A stretch of 64,000 nucleotides of DNA from Bradyrhizobium zhanjiangense. Its GTDB lineage: Bacteria; Pseudomonadota; Alphaproteobacteria; Rhizobiales; Xanthobacteraceae. Numbering within the stretch: position 1 is the first letter of the stretch; the number at the start of each line of letters is the position of its first letter. The notes below the pieces were generated by a model. That model did no database searches and had not been told where the DNA came from. It saw only the letters and a list, made by a program, of their open reading frames with translations. Shown one piece after another: positions 19,114 to 27,847 of the stretch. The translations under genes were made by a program, and so were the position numbers. The DNA is taken from positions 7,151,001 to 7,215,000 of the forward strand of contig NZ_CP022221.1 in NCBI RefSeq assembly GCF_004114935.1, given 5' to 3'.

Positions 19114-19482
19114 TCATGCCGCAACACTGCGTTGAACGATGTCGAGCAGCGATTGCGCCTCGATTGGCTTTCTGAAAAAGCCGACCGCTCCGGAGTACAT
19201 CGCGCGTTCGCGCCACGACTCTTCAGGGCGCCCGCTAATGAGAATGACTTTAGGTGGATCCGACATCTCGACGACGCGCTCGACCAAATCGATACCGGAC
19301 AGCCCCGGCATATCGATGTCCGCGACCACGCAGTCACAGCGCTCGCTCTCCTCGGTATCGAGGAAGGACTCCGCGCTCCCGAAGCAGGCTACTTCGTGGC
19401 CAGCAGCACGCAGCAGGTAATTCAACGATTCCCGGAGGAGGGCATCGTCATCGACGACGCAGATGAGAGCTTTCTTGTTCAT
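19114..19482 (-). CDS. Single-domain response regulator
   Basis: A 122-residue stand-alone receiver. The acidic pocket is Asp11-Asp12-Asp13, the phospho-acceptor is Asp55 in ADIDMPG, the Ser/Thr position is in LISG, and Lys105 is in FFRKP. With no output domain it probably acts as a phosphate sink, a phosphorelay intermediate or by protein contact. It lies 88 bases downstream of the FixJ-like regulator on the same strand and across a divergent region from a histidine kinase, its likely partner. Confidence 0.92.
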   Translation of the reverse strand: MNKKALICVVDDDALLRESLNYLLRAAGHEVACFGSAESFLDTEESERCDCVVADIDMPGLSGIDLVERVVEMSDPPKVILISGRPEESWRERAMYSGAVGFFRKPIEAQSLLDIVQRSVAA

Positions 19483-19570
19483 GAAGCGAAACTGCGCCTA
19501 TTCGACGCGCTCGCCTACTCTCCCACGGCTGAGGTTAGTCCTGTCCTTTTGGACAGGCTTCGATGAGCAC

Positions 19571-20185
19571 CTACTCCTCGCCTTCCAGAAGTGCCGCCAT
19601 CCGGGTCAATTCCGCGAGGCTGCTGGCCATCATCTTCGTCATGACCGCGCTCCGATGAAATTTCACGGTCGTCTCCTGGATCTCTAATGCGCCTGCGATT
19701 TGCTTGTTCATTTGGCCTGCACACACTAGCGCCATGACCTCGCGTTCACGTGCGGTCAGGCTTTCGTATCGTTTGCGCAATTCCGACAGCCGGTCCGGCG
19801 CCGGCGATGGCGGCTTCCACGTTCGGATCGCGTTGGCAACTGCCTCCAACATCTCCTGGTCCCGAAAAGGCTTTTCGATGAAGTCAACAGCGCCTGCCTT
19901 CATCGCCTGAACTGACATGCGGATATCGCCATAGCCGCTCATCAGGATAATTGGCAAACGGTTATTACGCCGGGCGAGCGACGCCTGCAGTTCGAGCCCG
20001 CTGGGCCCCGGCATCCTGACGTCGATGATCACGCAGCCAGGCACATCAGCTAGATCGGCAGCAAGAAAATCCACCGCACGACCGTAGAGCTTCACGGTGT
20101 AACCGACTGATCGCAGAAGATCGTCGATCGAATGCCTCATGAGCTCGTCGTCGTCGACGACATGGACGATAGCGTCGCCCAACAT
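19571..20185 (-). CDS. FixJ/NodW-type response regulator with LuxR output domain
   Basis: A 204-residue two-domain regulator. The receiver has Asp11-13, phospho-acceptor Asp55 (IIDVRMPG) and Lys105 (FIEKPF). After a linker comes a LuxR-type helix-turn-helix (LTAREREVMALVCAGQMNKQ, then IAGALEIQETTVKFHRSAVM). The arrangement matches FixJ, NodW and TodT regulators. The start at 20185 begins MLGDAIVHVVDD; an ATG at 20239 is in frame but adds an unlikely N-terminus. It is first in a minus-strand run with the single-domain receiver and the LysR gene, and divergent to a histidine kinase. Confidence 0.92.
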   Translation of the reverse strand: MLGDAIVHVVDDDELMRHSIDDLLRSVGYTVKLYGRAVDFLAADLADVPGCVIIDVRMPGPSGLELQASLARRNNRLPIILMSGYGDIRMSVQAMKAGAVDFIEKPFRDQEMLEAVANAIRTWKPPSPAPDRLSELRKRYESLTAREREVMALVCAGQMNKQIAGALEIQETTVKFHRSAVMTKMMASSLAELTRMAALLEGEE

Positions 20186-20874
20186 AGCTATTTCGTCTTC
20201 AGAGCAAGCGGTTGCCCTTCGGTCTCGTTCACCGCTCATGGTCCCAAGCTTCGGGTTCCGGTCGATCCGACGCGCTCGTCCCCTCTATCATTTTGTTGGG
20301 AGACATTGGTAGGCATAGAGTCAATTCCCAATGGGAATGGATGTAGTGCCGCGCCTGAAAGGCGGACGGAACGCAATTTTCCATCACCCCGCATCATCCC
20401 GGTGGGCGCCGCCACAGGACGTCCGGTTAGAGAATATCGTTCCTAGGTCATCTCCGACAGCCATTGATGCCCAAGAGAGTCACGTCCGAAGAGCTCGCGG
20501 GCCTGTTGATGACCATCACAAGCAACTGAGATCAACGTTGAAGATCATGGGGCTTACCCCATACGCATCTGATTTCACCGAGGCGAGCATCTTCACCGCC
20601 ATTATCGCCGCGCTCGCGTGCGCCTTAACCTATCGCTATTGTGTTTCGAGGATACCGCGCTAGTCCGGCGTCTAATCGGGCGCGGCTGTTCCTTTAAGGT
20701 CGATGTGACTGTAAGGATCCGTTCTAGTGTCGAAGTCGGATCCGCGCCTCGCGAGGGGCCGCGATAACGTAGGGATATAGAACTTATGGCGACCGAGGTC
20801 TCCAAATCGGTCCAAAGTCGCTCTCGTCGGGTGTCGCATGTCGGCCCTGTGACGAGAACTTGAGGGAGGCGCGA
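20186..20874. other. Divergent promoter region between the regulators and the histidine kinase
   Basis: About 690 bases. It contains one candidate microprotein frame (20547-20663) and the strong GAGGGAGG ribosome site of the kinase at its right end. No palindrome stood out on reading. Confidence 0.45.
20547..20663 (+). CDS. Possible 38-residue membrane microprotein
   Basis: ATG at 20547. The product has a hydrophobic core (ASIFTAIIAALACALTYRYC) followed by a short basic tail. The ribosome site is weak. It lies in the divergent control region between the response regulators and the histidine kinase. Tentative. Confidence 0.25.
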   Translation: MGLTPYASDFTEASIFTAIIAALACALTYRYCVSRIPR

Positions 20875-21774
20875 ATGTCGGTCGTGAGCTTGCGAGAAAC
20901 GTTGAAGTCAGCATTGGGGGCTATTCTTTCGCTACCAGATGCGGCCCCTATCGGAGACGGAGCGTTCGCGATAGATCTCTCCGCCGTGACAGAGGCGACA
21001 TCTAAAAATGCCCGTAATGGGCGGGCGGAGATCCCTTTGCAAGGCGCAGATGGAGAGACCTCGGGCGTCCTGTGCAAAATCGTTTCCATCGATATTCCGG
21101 TCTGCGGGCCCGCGGAGATCGATCGAGACACCACGAAGATCTTCGTCCATGACATCGCAAATCTCTTGGCAGTTATCGATGGAGGCCTGCGGCTGCTTGA
21201 CGTAAAGACTGACGCGCAAGATCGCGCTGTGATCGTTGAAAGGCTCCGCCGCGCAATCCAGCGCGGCGCGTCGCTCAGCCGCAAACTGCTGGACAGCGAT
21301 CGTCCGTATTGCAGCACAGCTCGGCCCGTCTCCCATGACCATATCGTGGACATCGGAGATCTGGTCGACCAGACGCTGCGCGCTGACGTTGTTGTCGACA
21401 CGCACATCGACCCGGGTCTCGGGCAGTTCCAAGCTGATCCGGAGGAACTCCATCTTGCACTCCTCAATCTCTGCAAGAATGCAAGCGACGCGATGCCCGA
21501 AGGTGGGACGATCAGTATTAGCGCGCGGAACGTCTGCGTGCAGATAGACGCTCCCTGGGTCGAGATATCGGTTTCCGACGATGGGACCGGCATGAGCCCG
21601 GACGTGCTCGAACGAGCCTTCGAGCCCTACTTCACGACGAAGGAAATCGACACAGGTACAGGGTTGGGTCTCACCCAAGTCAAACGCCTCGTCGAACGCT
21701 GCAATGGAACGATTAATATCCAGAGCGCGGAGAACAAGGGAACGACCGTGCGTATGCTATTTCCGTGCACGTAG
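20875..21774 (+). CDS. Sensor histidine kinase
   Basis: A 299-residue kinase without transmembrane helices. The phospho-acceptor is His92 in the H-box-like segment KIFVHDIANLLAVIDGGLRL, which resembles the HWE/NtrB-like pattern rather than the standard HEL/HEIR box. An N-box LLNLCKNASDAMPEGG, G1 SDDGTGM and G2 GTGLGL follow. The first 80 residues are of unknown fold and may sense a cytosolic signal. The start at 20875 has GAGGGAGG six bases upstream. The gene is divergent from the FixJ-like and single-domain regulators, which are its probable partners. Confidence 0.88.
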   Translation: MSVVSLRETLKSALGAILSLPDAAPIGDGAFAIDLSAVTEATSKNARNGRAEIPLQGADGETSGVLCKIVSIDIPVCGPAEIDRDTTKIFVHDIANLLAVIDGGLRLLDVKTDAQDRAVIVERLRRAIQRGASLSRKLLDSDRPYCSTARPVSHDHIVDIGDLVDQTLRADVVVDTHIDPGLGQFQADPEELHLALLNLCKNASDAMPEGGTISISARNVCVQIDAPWVEISVSDDGTGMSPDVLERAFEPYFTTKEIDTGTGLGLTQVKRLVERCNGTINIQSAENKGTTVRMLFPCT

Positions 21775-21976
21775 AATGGCATCAACGCGGCCGATCCGCA
21801 GGGCAAGTGGAGGACGGTCACATGTGCAAACAAGATCAATATCGAAAGTTACCTCTCAAAATGAGAGACGCGCCATCAGGATCGTGCGCGCCGCCAAGGG
21901 CCCTTCCGGCTACCCTCCACGGATACTCCTTTCCTCGTTGGGGCCGTCCTGTGCCAGGCATATCCGAATCGGCCGG

Positions 21977-22126
21977 TGCGACCGCTTAATCGCTGCTGGC
22001 GACGGCCTCCAGGTAATCGACGCCTCGATCATGCCCAACATAACCCGCGGCAACACCAACGCCCCGACCCAGGCGCTTGCGCGCCACGCCACGGCGATGC
22101 TGGTCGACGACCTAAAGCGGACCTAA
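21977..22126 (+). pseudogene. C-terminal relic of a GMC oxidoreductase
   Basis: The frame ending at 22126 reads GLQVIDASIMPNITRGNTNA then PTQALARHATAML. This matches the GMC flavoenzyme C-terminus (DASxMPxxTxGNTNAPT), which includes the conserved Asn of the active-site region. Nothing upstream matches the rest of the enzyme, so only the last 50 or so codons survive. Confidence 0.65.
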
Positions 22127-22302
22127 GGAGCTCTGGCACAAGCCGAAGTGGCCCGACGTAGATAGTGATCGAGGGCGGAACCGACTATGCCGCGGGATCA
22201 ATGGGATCGATTCCTTTCATACTTGCAGTTTATTTCGAAAAATTGCTTGTTCAGAGCCCCGGCGTGCAACAAGGCTGCATTAGTCCTGAAGGAGGGATGA
22301 AA

Positions 22303-22847
22303 ATGAGTGTAGAGGACGCGAGAAAGCGCCGCGAGGCTCCGCTCGACACGCCGAGCAATCTCGGCTCCAATGCACTAAAATATTCCGGCCCCCCTCACTG
22401 TGCTTCTGGCAGACGTGTTCGCGCTTTACGTCAAGACCAAGAACTTCCATGCACATATCAGGGCCGCATTTCCGGGATTATCACCTCCTTGTTGATGAGC
22501 AGGCCGCGCAGATTTTCGCGATGATGGAAGACATCGCGGAAAGAGTCCGTAGGATCGGCGGCACAACGATCCGCCCGATCGCCCACATCGCCAGAGTGAA
22601 ACATATCAAGGACAATGACGCCGATTTCGTCACACCTGACGGCATGCTAGCCGAGCTGAAAGAAGACAACCTCGCGCTCAGCCAGCGCCTGCGGCAGACA
22701 CGTAATATCTGCGACGAACATGGCGATGCAGCTTCAGCTAGCCTGGTCGTAATCGGGATCGACGAGGCGGAACGTCGCACATGGTTCCTTTTTCGAGACA
22801 ACGAGGAAAGCTTAACCACGAGCGCACGCCACCCGCGAACTTTCTGA
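22303..22847 (+). pseudogene. dps: Dps ferritin-like protein broken by two frameshifts
   Basis: Dps protects DNA by binding it and oxidising iron with peroxide. The start at 22303 follows GGAGG, and the first frame reads MSVEDARKRREAPLDTPSN. After a shift near 22385 the second reads LTVLLADVFALYVKTKNFH. After another near 22455 the third reads SGPHFRDYHLLVDEQA and continues through IGGTTIRPIAHIARV and LREDNL-like helices to FLF. The ferroxidase residues (the NFH His and the DE pair after HLL) are still recognisable. The two shifts flank the central 20-codon block. Either the gene is dead or the assembly carries two indels. Confidence 0.8.
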
Positions 22848-22892
22848 CGACGCCAACTGACTCCATTTGCGGCCAAACCGACGAGGAGATCG

Positions 22893-23104
22893 CTAAGCTC
22901 GACGAGGTCGAGCGTCCAGCCGTGCGCGAGGGAAAACTGCGCCACTGTATCTTGCGATTGACTGATTTGCGCGGCAAGGGCCGAGAGCGCGTCTGCCAGA
23001 CGCATCACAGTGGATTAGCTGGATCTTGCATGATCGACCGCGCTCCGTCGGTAGATGTCTAGAATCCTGCGAGGCCCTGGGTGCTGTTGTAGGGAATCGG
23101 GTTT
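22893..23104 (-). repeat. Inverted diverged repeat, copy 1 (propeller tail plus downstream)
   Basis: Read on the minus strand this matches 26797-27002 on the plus strand. It covers the last 15 codons of the beta-propeller gene and about 150 bases beyond, including a short ATGCAAGATCCAGCT frame. The copies differ by substitutions and small indels. Confidence 0.75.
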
Positions 23105-24339
23105 CGACCAATCTCCGTCAGTCTGCCGCTCGTCTTGTCGAGGCCGTAGCTGACAAGCACCTGGGCATTTCCAAAGACCTGGTAGAAGTACTGGTCGTCG
23201 GGAGTCAGCCAGCTGTCGCTGGGTCCGCTGCTGACGAGCCCGTTCACAGCGCGGAAGGTACCGTCGCCCGGTATCGCTTTGTTGGCCGGGTCCTGGAGAA
23301 GGCTCAATCGGCCGTCTACAAGCCGGTAGGTCGAGACCGTTCCGTATCCGAAGTTGGTCGCGAGCACCAGCGAGTTGTCAGATGTCACCTGCAGCCAGCA
23401 GAGCTCAGATGGCTTCCCGAGCGCGGTATCGATCGGGGCCAAAGGACCGTCGGTCACCCGACCCTCGCCATCAATGCGGCTCACTAGCACGCCGTCTCCT
23501 ACCGCGAAACCGTTCAGGAAAGTATCGCGGCTCCGGTTGAGGAAGGCGATGTAGAATGGTCCCGCGCCGCCGGCATTGGCGAAGGAGGCCTCGCCGAGTG
23601 CGCCGTCGTCGCCCACCGGGAATATCACGAGCCCGTCTGGATCGGGGGCGTTCGCCACGACCAGATTTGGCGACCCGTCCGGATTGACGGCTGGACGAGC
23701 GTCGAAAAGAATATCGACCAGCAGGAACCGGCCGTCGGGCGACAGGACAGCTTGTGTCGACACCCGATCGGTCTTTGTCGCGGTATTTACCGAAGCCCGC
23801 TCCGGGCGCAGCTTCAGCTTGCCGTCCTCGGCAACCGTGTATGACCGGAGGTGGTTGGGGCCGAAGGCATGGAGCACGTATAGAGTTCGACTTTGGGAGC
23901 GGTAGGCGAGCGACTTCGCCGTTCCGCTGCGCCCTATTACGGGCTCGCCAGTCGGTTGTCGATCGATCAGTGTCAGCTTGCCGTCTGGACTCACCCGGAA
24001 GCTCGTCACGCTGTTGTCGCCGCCGTTCGTCGCGAACAGCAGAGTGTTGGATTCGGCCAGGATCACGCTGCCAGCGCCCTCGAATGCGTTGGGCGCACTC
24101 TTTTGGCCGCTGATCGGCTTGAAGACGCCAGACCCAGCGCCCCCGGTAGGGATACTCTCGAGTAGCTTTAGTTGCCCATCCGCGTTGCGACCGAAGTGCA
24201 TGATGCGGTTCTGGGTTTCATTGGTCTGCACGTAGACATGACCTACAAGCTCAGAAGCGCGTGCTTCTATTCCGAGAGTCCCGAACAGAAGCAGCACGAG
24301 AGGTATAAGGAAGAGCTTCGACGATCGCGGACGGGTCAT
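23059..24339 (-). CDS. Secreted beta-propeller protein (lactonase/YVTN-like)
   Basis: A 426-residue exported protein with a basic N-terminus, hydrophobic core (LFLIPLVLLLFGTLG) and an ARA-SE cleavage region. The mature part has repeated blade segments such as NTLLFATNGGDNSVTSFRV, RTLYVLHAFGPNHLRSYTV and NSLVLATNFGYGTVSTYRL, typical of 6-phosphogluconolactonase-like seven-blade propellers. It is the third gene of a minus-strand run after msrB and msrA, 13 bases from msrA, so it is probably co-transcribed with the methionine sulfoxide reductases. The enzymatic activity is unproven. Its last codons are duplicated at 26797. Confidence 0.85.
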   Translation of the reverse strand: MTRPRSSKLFLIPLVLLLFGTLGIEARASELVGHVYVQTNETQNRIMHFGRNADGQLKLLESIPTGGAGSGVFKPISGQKSAPNAFEGAGSVILAESNTLLFATNGGDNSVTSFRVSPDGKLTLIDRQPTGEPVIGRSGTAKSLAYRSQSRTLYVLHAFGPNHLRSYTVAEDGKLKLRPERASVNTATKTDRVSTQAVLSPDGRFLLVDILFDARPAVNPDGSPNLVVANAPDPDGLVIFPVGDDGALGEASFANAGGAGPFYIAFLNRSRDTFLNGFAVGDGVLVSRIDGEGRVTDGPLAPIDTALGKPSELCWLQVTSDNSLVLATNFGYGTVSTYRLVDGRLSLLQDPANKAIPGDGTFRAVNGLVSSGPSDSWLTPDDQYFYQVFGNAQVLVSYGLDKTSGRLTEIGRNPIPYNSTQGLAGF

Positions 24340-24352
24340 ATAGTTAATCTCC

Positions 24353-24865
24353 TTAGGCCCGAGTTCTGACCGACAACTTCCACTGGGGCCGGACGAAATG
24401 GCAGGTGTAGCCGTTCGGATGCCGTTCCAGGTAGTCCTGGTGCTCGGGCTCGGCCTCCCAGAAATCGCCGGCGGGTGAAATCTCGGTCACAACCTTGCCC
24501 GGCCACAGCCCTGACGCCTCGACGTCGGCGATGGTATCCTCGGCGACGCGGCGCTGCTCCTCGGTAGTGTAGAAAATCGCCGACCTGTAGCTTGTGCCTC
24601 GGTCGTTTCCCTGCCGGTTGAGCGTCGTCGGGTCGTGGATCTGGAAGAAGAACTCGAGCAACTCTCGGAAGCTCGTCTGACTCGGGTCGAATACGATCTC
24701 GAGCGCTTCGGCGTGCTTTCCGTGGTCGCGATACGTAGCGTTCTTGACGTCGCCGCCCGAGTAGCCGACCCGCGTCGAGACGACACCGGCCAGGCGCCTG
24801 AGCAGCTGCTGCATTCCCCAGAAGCAACCTCCTGCCAGGACCGCGCGCTCTGTAGTCGCTGCCAT
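24353..24865 (-). CDS. msrA: Peptide-methionine (S)-S-oxide reductase
   Basis: A 170-residue MsrA that reduces the S-epimer of methionine sulfoxide. The catalytic motif GGCFWGMQ (Cys14) is intact, as are [35 protein letters not shown] and [13 protein letters not shown]. It begins two bases after the msrB stop, consistent with one transcript. No signal peptide is present, so it is cytosolic. Confidence 0.96.
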   Translation of the reverse strand: MAATTERAVLAGGCFWGMQQLLRRLAGVVSTRVGYSGGDVKNATYRDHGKHAEALEIVFDPSQTSFRELLEFFFQIHDPTTLNRQGNDRGTSYRSAIFYTTEEQRRVAEDTIADVEASGLWPGKVVTEISPAGDFWEAEPEHQDYLERHPNGYTCHFVRPQWKLSVRTRA

Positions 24866-24867
24866 CG

Positions 24868-25320
24868 TCAGGCCTCCTGCTTTGAGAACAGCGTTGAGTA
24901 CTTGCCGTATCCCTCGCTTTCGAGTTGGTCGCGGTGGATAAACCTCAACGAGGCCGAATTTATACAGTACCTCAACCCGCCCTTGTCGCGCGGCCCATCT
25001 GGGAAGATGTGGCCAAGATGGCTGTCGCCGTGCTTGGAGCGAACCTCGGTCCGCGTCATGCCATGCGAGCTGTCAACGTTCTCGGCGACATTTGCGGCCT
25101 CTAGGGGCCGCGTGAAACTCGGCCATCCCGTTCCGCTGTCGAACTTGTCGAAGGACGCAAAGAGCGGCTCGCCGGAAACTACGTCGACGTAGAGACCAGG
25201 CTCCTTGTTGTCCCAATATTCATTGGCGAAGGGACGCTCGGTCCCGTCAGTCTGCGTGACGCGGTACTGCTCGGGAGTCAACTTCGAGACCGCTTCGGGA
25301 TTTTTCCTGTAGGTCGGCAT
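24868..25320 (-). CDS. msrB: Peptide-methionine (R)-S-oxide reductase
   Basis: A 150-residue MsrB, specific for the R-epimer. It has [18 protein letters not shown] and the catalytic [11 protein letters not shown] with Cys119. The two CxxC zinc-binding pairs of many MsrB proteins are absent, so this is the zinc-free form. It is the first gene of the msrB-msrA-propeller run; the promoter should lie just above 25320. Confidence 0.96.
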   Translation of the reverse strand: MPTYRKNPEAVSKLTPEQYRVTQTDGTERPFANEYWDNKEPGLYVDVVSGEPLFASFDKFDSGTGWPSFTRPLEAANVAENVDSSHGMTRTEVRSKHGDSHLGHIFPDGPRDKGGLRYCINSASLRFIHRDQLESEGYGKYSTLFSKQEA

Positions 25321-25679
25321 TCGCCGTGCTCCTTTTTGTTCTGCAAAGACCCAATCATAGAAATCTGCGACAATCGTATTTCGCAGACTCGAATTGAGTC
25401 ATTGACTTCGGAAACTCCCGTCCATGCTGTGACGAGCCGCGGCAAACTGCCAATTCCCTTCTGGAATACGTTCGATAATTCCTCGGCTACGCCGTCGTGA
25501 ACGGTAGATGAGGTGACGGCGCCTTATTCGAGTCTCGCCATATTGCAAATTGGGTGCCTAACATTTCGACAATCCGAACTCAGATTTGATGGCGGTGACT
25601 AAGCTGCAATGAGCACCAAGGGTTGGGATACGTGGACCCTTCTCCGTTTCCTGATTGTGAGCCGGCAGGGATCCGTCCG
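25321..25679. other. Intergenic region upstream of msrB
   Basis: Contains the msrB promoter on the minus strand. No gene recognised. Confidence 0.4.
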
Positions 25680-25781
25680 CGTCTTCAGCGAAGCGTCCCA
25701 TCCGTATCGCTCTTGCCGGACTGCCTGGAGGATTGGCTAAGCGAGGACAACGTGGTCCATGTGGTCGATGCGTTCGTTGAA
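25680..25781 (+). pseudogene. N-terminal fragment of an IS1182/IS4-like transposase
   Basis: The plus-strand frame reads LLPDCLEDWLSEDNVVHVVD then AFVE. This matches the start of transposases that begin with LLPxxLDDxVSEDNPVRVVDAFVD. The match ends abruptly at 25781. A relic of a mobile element. Confidence 0.5.
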
Positions 25782-25879
25782 ACGCGCGGCCCGGAGCGAT
25801 TGTCGATCAAGGTTTCGTCCGCTTGCGCACGCAAAGACCAATTGCGCAAGTGGTCGGCATTGAGGGGAGCCCTAAACCT

Positions 25880-26215
25880 TCGTATCGTTCCACGGCACCA
25901 TTTGGATGACGGGACGACTAAACGTTCAATTGAGTTGCTGATCTCAATCGCCCTAGCATGCATGCGTTGGAAAAGCGCACGGCCTCATGAAGTGCGATCG
26001 TGAAAAAAGGATGATCGATTAACAGCTGCGATAAAGCCAAGAGGAGATTACAATGCCCAACTGCTCCGAAAGTCCTAGATCCGGCAGTGCCGCACGATGC
26101 GCAGTTTGTGATGGCAACTTTGGTCTCGTCCGGCACTACTCGTGGCGAACGCCTCTTTGTTCCAAGAAGTGCGTCGATCGCTTCAGAGCTCGCAGGGAAA
26201 GTGACCGCAATTGGG
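25880..26215 (+). repeat. Direct repeat, copy 1 (carries the first zinc-ribbon gene)
   Basis: Matches about 27310-27737 in the same orientation. Shared blocks include the stretch around CATGCGTTGGAAAAGCGCACG and the 5' two thirds of the zinc-ribbon gene. Copy 2 has about 70 extra bases between them, which form two hairpins. Confidence 0.8.
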
Positions 26216-26274
26216 TGGGCTGGCTCCAGATCACCTTCAACCAGCTGCCAGAGAACCGCGCGAGGGTCTTGTGA
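26053..26274 (+). CDS. Small zinc-ribbon-like protein, copy 1
   Basis: A 73-residue protein with paired cysteines CAVCDGNFGLVR and LCSKKC 17 residues apart, enough to bind one zinc ion. A basic segment (VDRFRARRESDR) follows, suggesting nucleic-acid contact. AGAGGAG lies upstream of the ATG. The sequence is about two thirds identical to the protein at 27589, but the C-terminus differs. Its stop overlaps the next gene's start (TGATG), which implies coupled translation. No named family was recognised. Confidence 0.65.
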   Translation: MPNCSESPRSGSAARCAVCDGNFGLVRHYSWRTPLCSKKCVDRFRARRESDRNWVGWLQITFNQLPENRARVL

Positions 26275-26465
26275 TGGTCCAGATCTCACAACGAGGCGAG
26301 GCATATTTAGAGACAGCATGGACTTGGCTCCGCGCAGCCCAAAACATGACCGACTCAGCGATCGCGAATCACCTTAAGGGCCTTGCCGACTATTACGAGT
26401 GGCGAGCTGAGAACGCTTCGCATGTTGATGCGGCCAAACATTCGTTCGATAGCCTGAGCGCATGA
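26274..26465 (+). CDS. Hypothetical protein, 63 residues
   Basis: The ATG at 26274 overlaps the stop of the zinc-ribbon gene by one base. The protein is helical and acidic (YLETAWTWLRAAQNMTDSA, then NHLKGLADYYEWRAEN). I recognise no domain. The coupled arrangement suggests the pair works together. It has no counterpart after the second zinc-ribbon copy. Confidence 0.55.
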   Translation: MVQISQRGEAYLETAWTWLRAAQNMTDSAIANHLKGLADYYEWRAENASHVDAAKHSFDSLSA

Positions 26466-26796
26466 CCGGGTGCGCAGCTTCAAACGACTTTTCTATCTTT
26501 GAAAGTTGAACTTGCGCTCGGCGCTCAAAGAGCTAGAGGCATCAAAGTCTAGCAGGTTCGCGGGGGTTTGCTAACAGTCGAAACGGCACAACTGACTTCG
26601 TATGTCGGCCTTCCTTATCAGCCAGCCAGGCAACTGACTCTGTTATGCAAAAACCTTATCGCTGAAGAAGCCAAGCCGTCTCATATGAAGCCTGTCAGCC
26701 TCAAATGGCTCAAAAACCTGATGACCTTTTGTCTCAAATAGGACGTCAGCAGCGCGGTAGAGAGCTACTGCTATGGGCCGAAGGGTGCAGGCTAGG

Positions 26797-27002
26797 CCGA
26801 AACCCGATCCCCTACAACAGTCCCCAGGGCCTCGCGGGATTCTAGACACCCACCGACGGAACGCGGTCGACCGTGCAAGATCCAGCTGCTGCCACTGTGA
26901 GCAGGTCTGCAGATAAGCTCTCGTCCCTTCGCAGCCGCGCAAATCAGTCAATTGCAAGACTCTGCGGCGCAGTTTTCCCAATGGACGCTCGGCCTCATCG
27001 AG
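26797..27002 (+). repeat. Inverted diverged repeat, copy 2
   Basis: It repeats, in opposite orientation, the end of the beta-propeller gene at 23059-23104 (RNPIPYNSPQGLAGF and stop at 26845) plus about 150 bases of downstream sequence. No propeller sequence precedes it, so only the tail was copied. Confidence 0.75.
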
Positions 27003-27309
27003 TAGAACAGCATCCCCGTATAGAAGAGGAGAAATGTCGTTCCGGTACGGTTCGTTGGCTGTCGATTGAAGCGAACAAAGGCAACGACGAACAAGCCAGA
27101 TACACCCACAGCCCTGATTGACTACCGTGTGCATAGTCGCCTCCCAGTCAGTTCTGACGCGCAGATCGGCACTTTTTCGGTACTGGGTGTCTTGGACATG
27201 GCGTTCTCCTTGTCTTGGCGCCCTGGCCAACTTATCGCTGGCAGGGCAGGAGCACGGCCGGACCATCCAACAAGCGGAAGTGGTCTTCTTTAAGAGCGAG
27301 CGCCATAGA

Positions 27310-27737
27310 CCTTCGTATCGTTTCCATGACCACCTTGGATGCTCGGCGATTGCCTACGTTCAATTGAACCGCTGATCGCGATCGTCTTAGGCTGCATGCG
27401 TTGGAAAAGCGCACGGGCTCATGAAGTGCGACGGCGAAAAAAAGACGATCGACGGACCTCAAAGCTCGTTCCCTTAGGTTGCCTTCCGGTGGAATACGCC
27501 CCCTCCGCCGGAAGGTCGAAGGGCGGTGAAGTCCCCCAGCTTCACCGCCCGCTTTTCACTTGATCGGGAGTACCAGGAGGAAACTACAATGCTCAACTGC
27601 TCCCAAAAGTCTGTCAGAGCCGCGCGATGCGCAGTTTGCGATCGTAAGTTTGGTCTTCTCCGGCGCTACTCGTGGCGAACCCCGCTTTGCTCCAAGAAGT
27701 GCGTCGATCGCTTCAGAACTCGCAGGGAGAGTGATCG
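27310..27737 (+). repeat. Direct repeat, copy 2 (carries the second zinc-ribbon gene)
   Basis: Diverged copy of 25880-26215, about 1.43 kb away. It contains additional sequence with two hairpins just before the gene. Confidence 0.8.
27482..27550 (+). terminator. Tandem hairpins ahead of the second zinc-ribbon gene
   Basis: Hairpin 1 pairs 27482-27492 with 27505-27515 (one G-T wobble). Hairpin 2 pairs GGGCGGTGAAG (27521-27531) perfectly with CTTCACCGCCC (27540-27550) around an 8-base loop and is followed by GCTTTTC. It looks like a Rho-independent terminator or attenuator 39 bases before the ATG at 27589. Confidence 0.6.
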
Positions 27738-27792
27738 CATCGGCGCAGTGACACGAATGACCCAACCCCGCAAATACGCGGCACTTCTGTGA
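27589..27792 (+). CDS. Small zinc-ribbon-like protein, copy 2
   Basis: A 67-residue paralogue of the protein at 26053, sharing CAVCDRKFGLLRRYSWRTPL and LCSKKC. The ribosome site AGGAGG is strong. The C-terminus (MTQPRKYAALL) differs from copy 1. Unlike copy 1 it is preceded by tandem hairpins, so its expression may be controlled differently. It is followed 55 bases later by a methyltransferase gene. The function is unknown. Confidence 0.65.
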   Translation: MLNCSQKSVRAARCAVCDRKFGLLRRYSWRTPLCSKKCVDRFRTRRESDRIGAVTRMTQPRKYAALL

Positions 27793-27847
27793 TTTGAAAA
27801 ATTGCAACACGAGTTCGTCGAATTCTTCAGCTATCATAGGAGCAAGC

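Larger units (their letters stand above)
26466..27588. other. Repeat-rich region without a complete gene
   Basis: Contains the duplicated tail of the beta-propeller gene (26797-27002). On the minus strand there is a 25-codon frame (27122-27199) with a good AAGGAG ribosome site, beginning MSKTPSTEKVPICASELTGR. The hairpins at 27482-27550 follow. No full-length gene was recognised. Confidence 0.5.

Noticed and set aside
26643..27266. Minus-strand frame of 207 codons over the repeat region
   Set aside because: Its translation changes character several times and overlaps the inverted copy of the propeller tail; no family and no consistent start.
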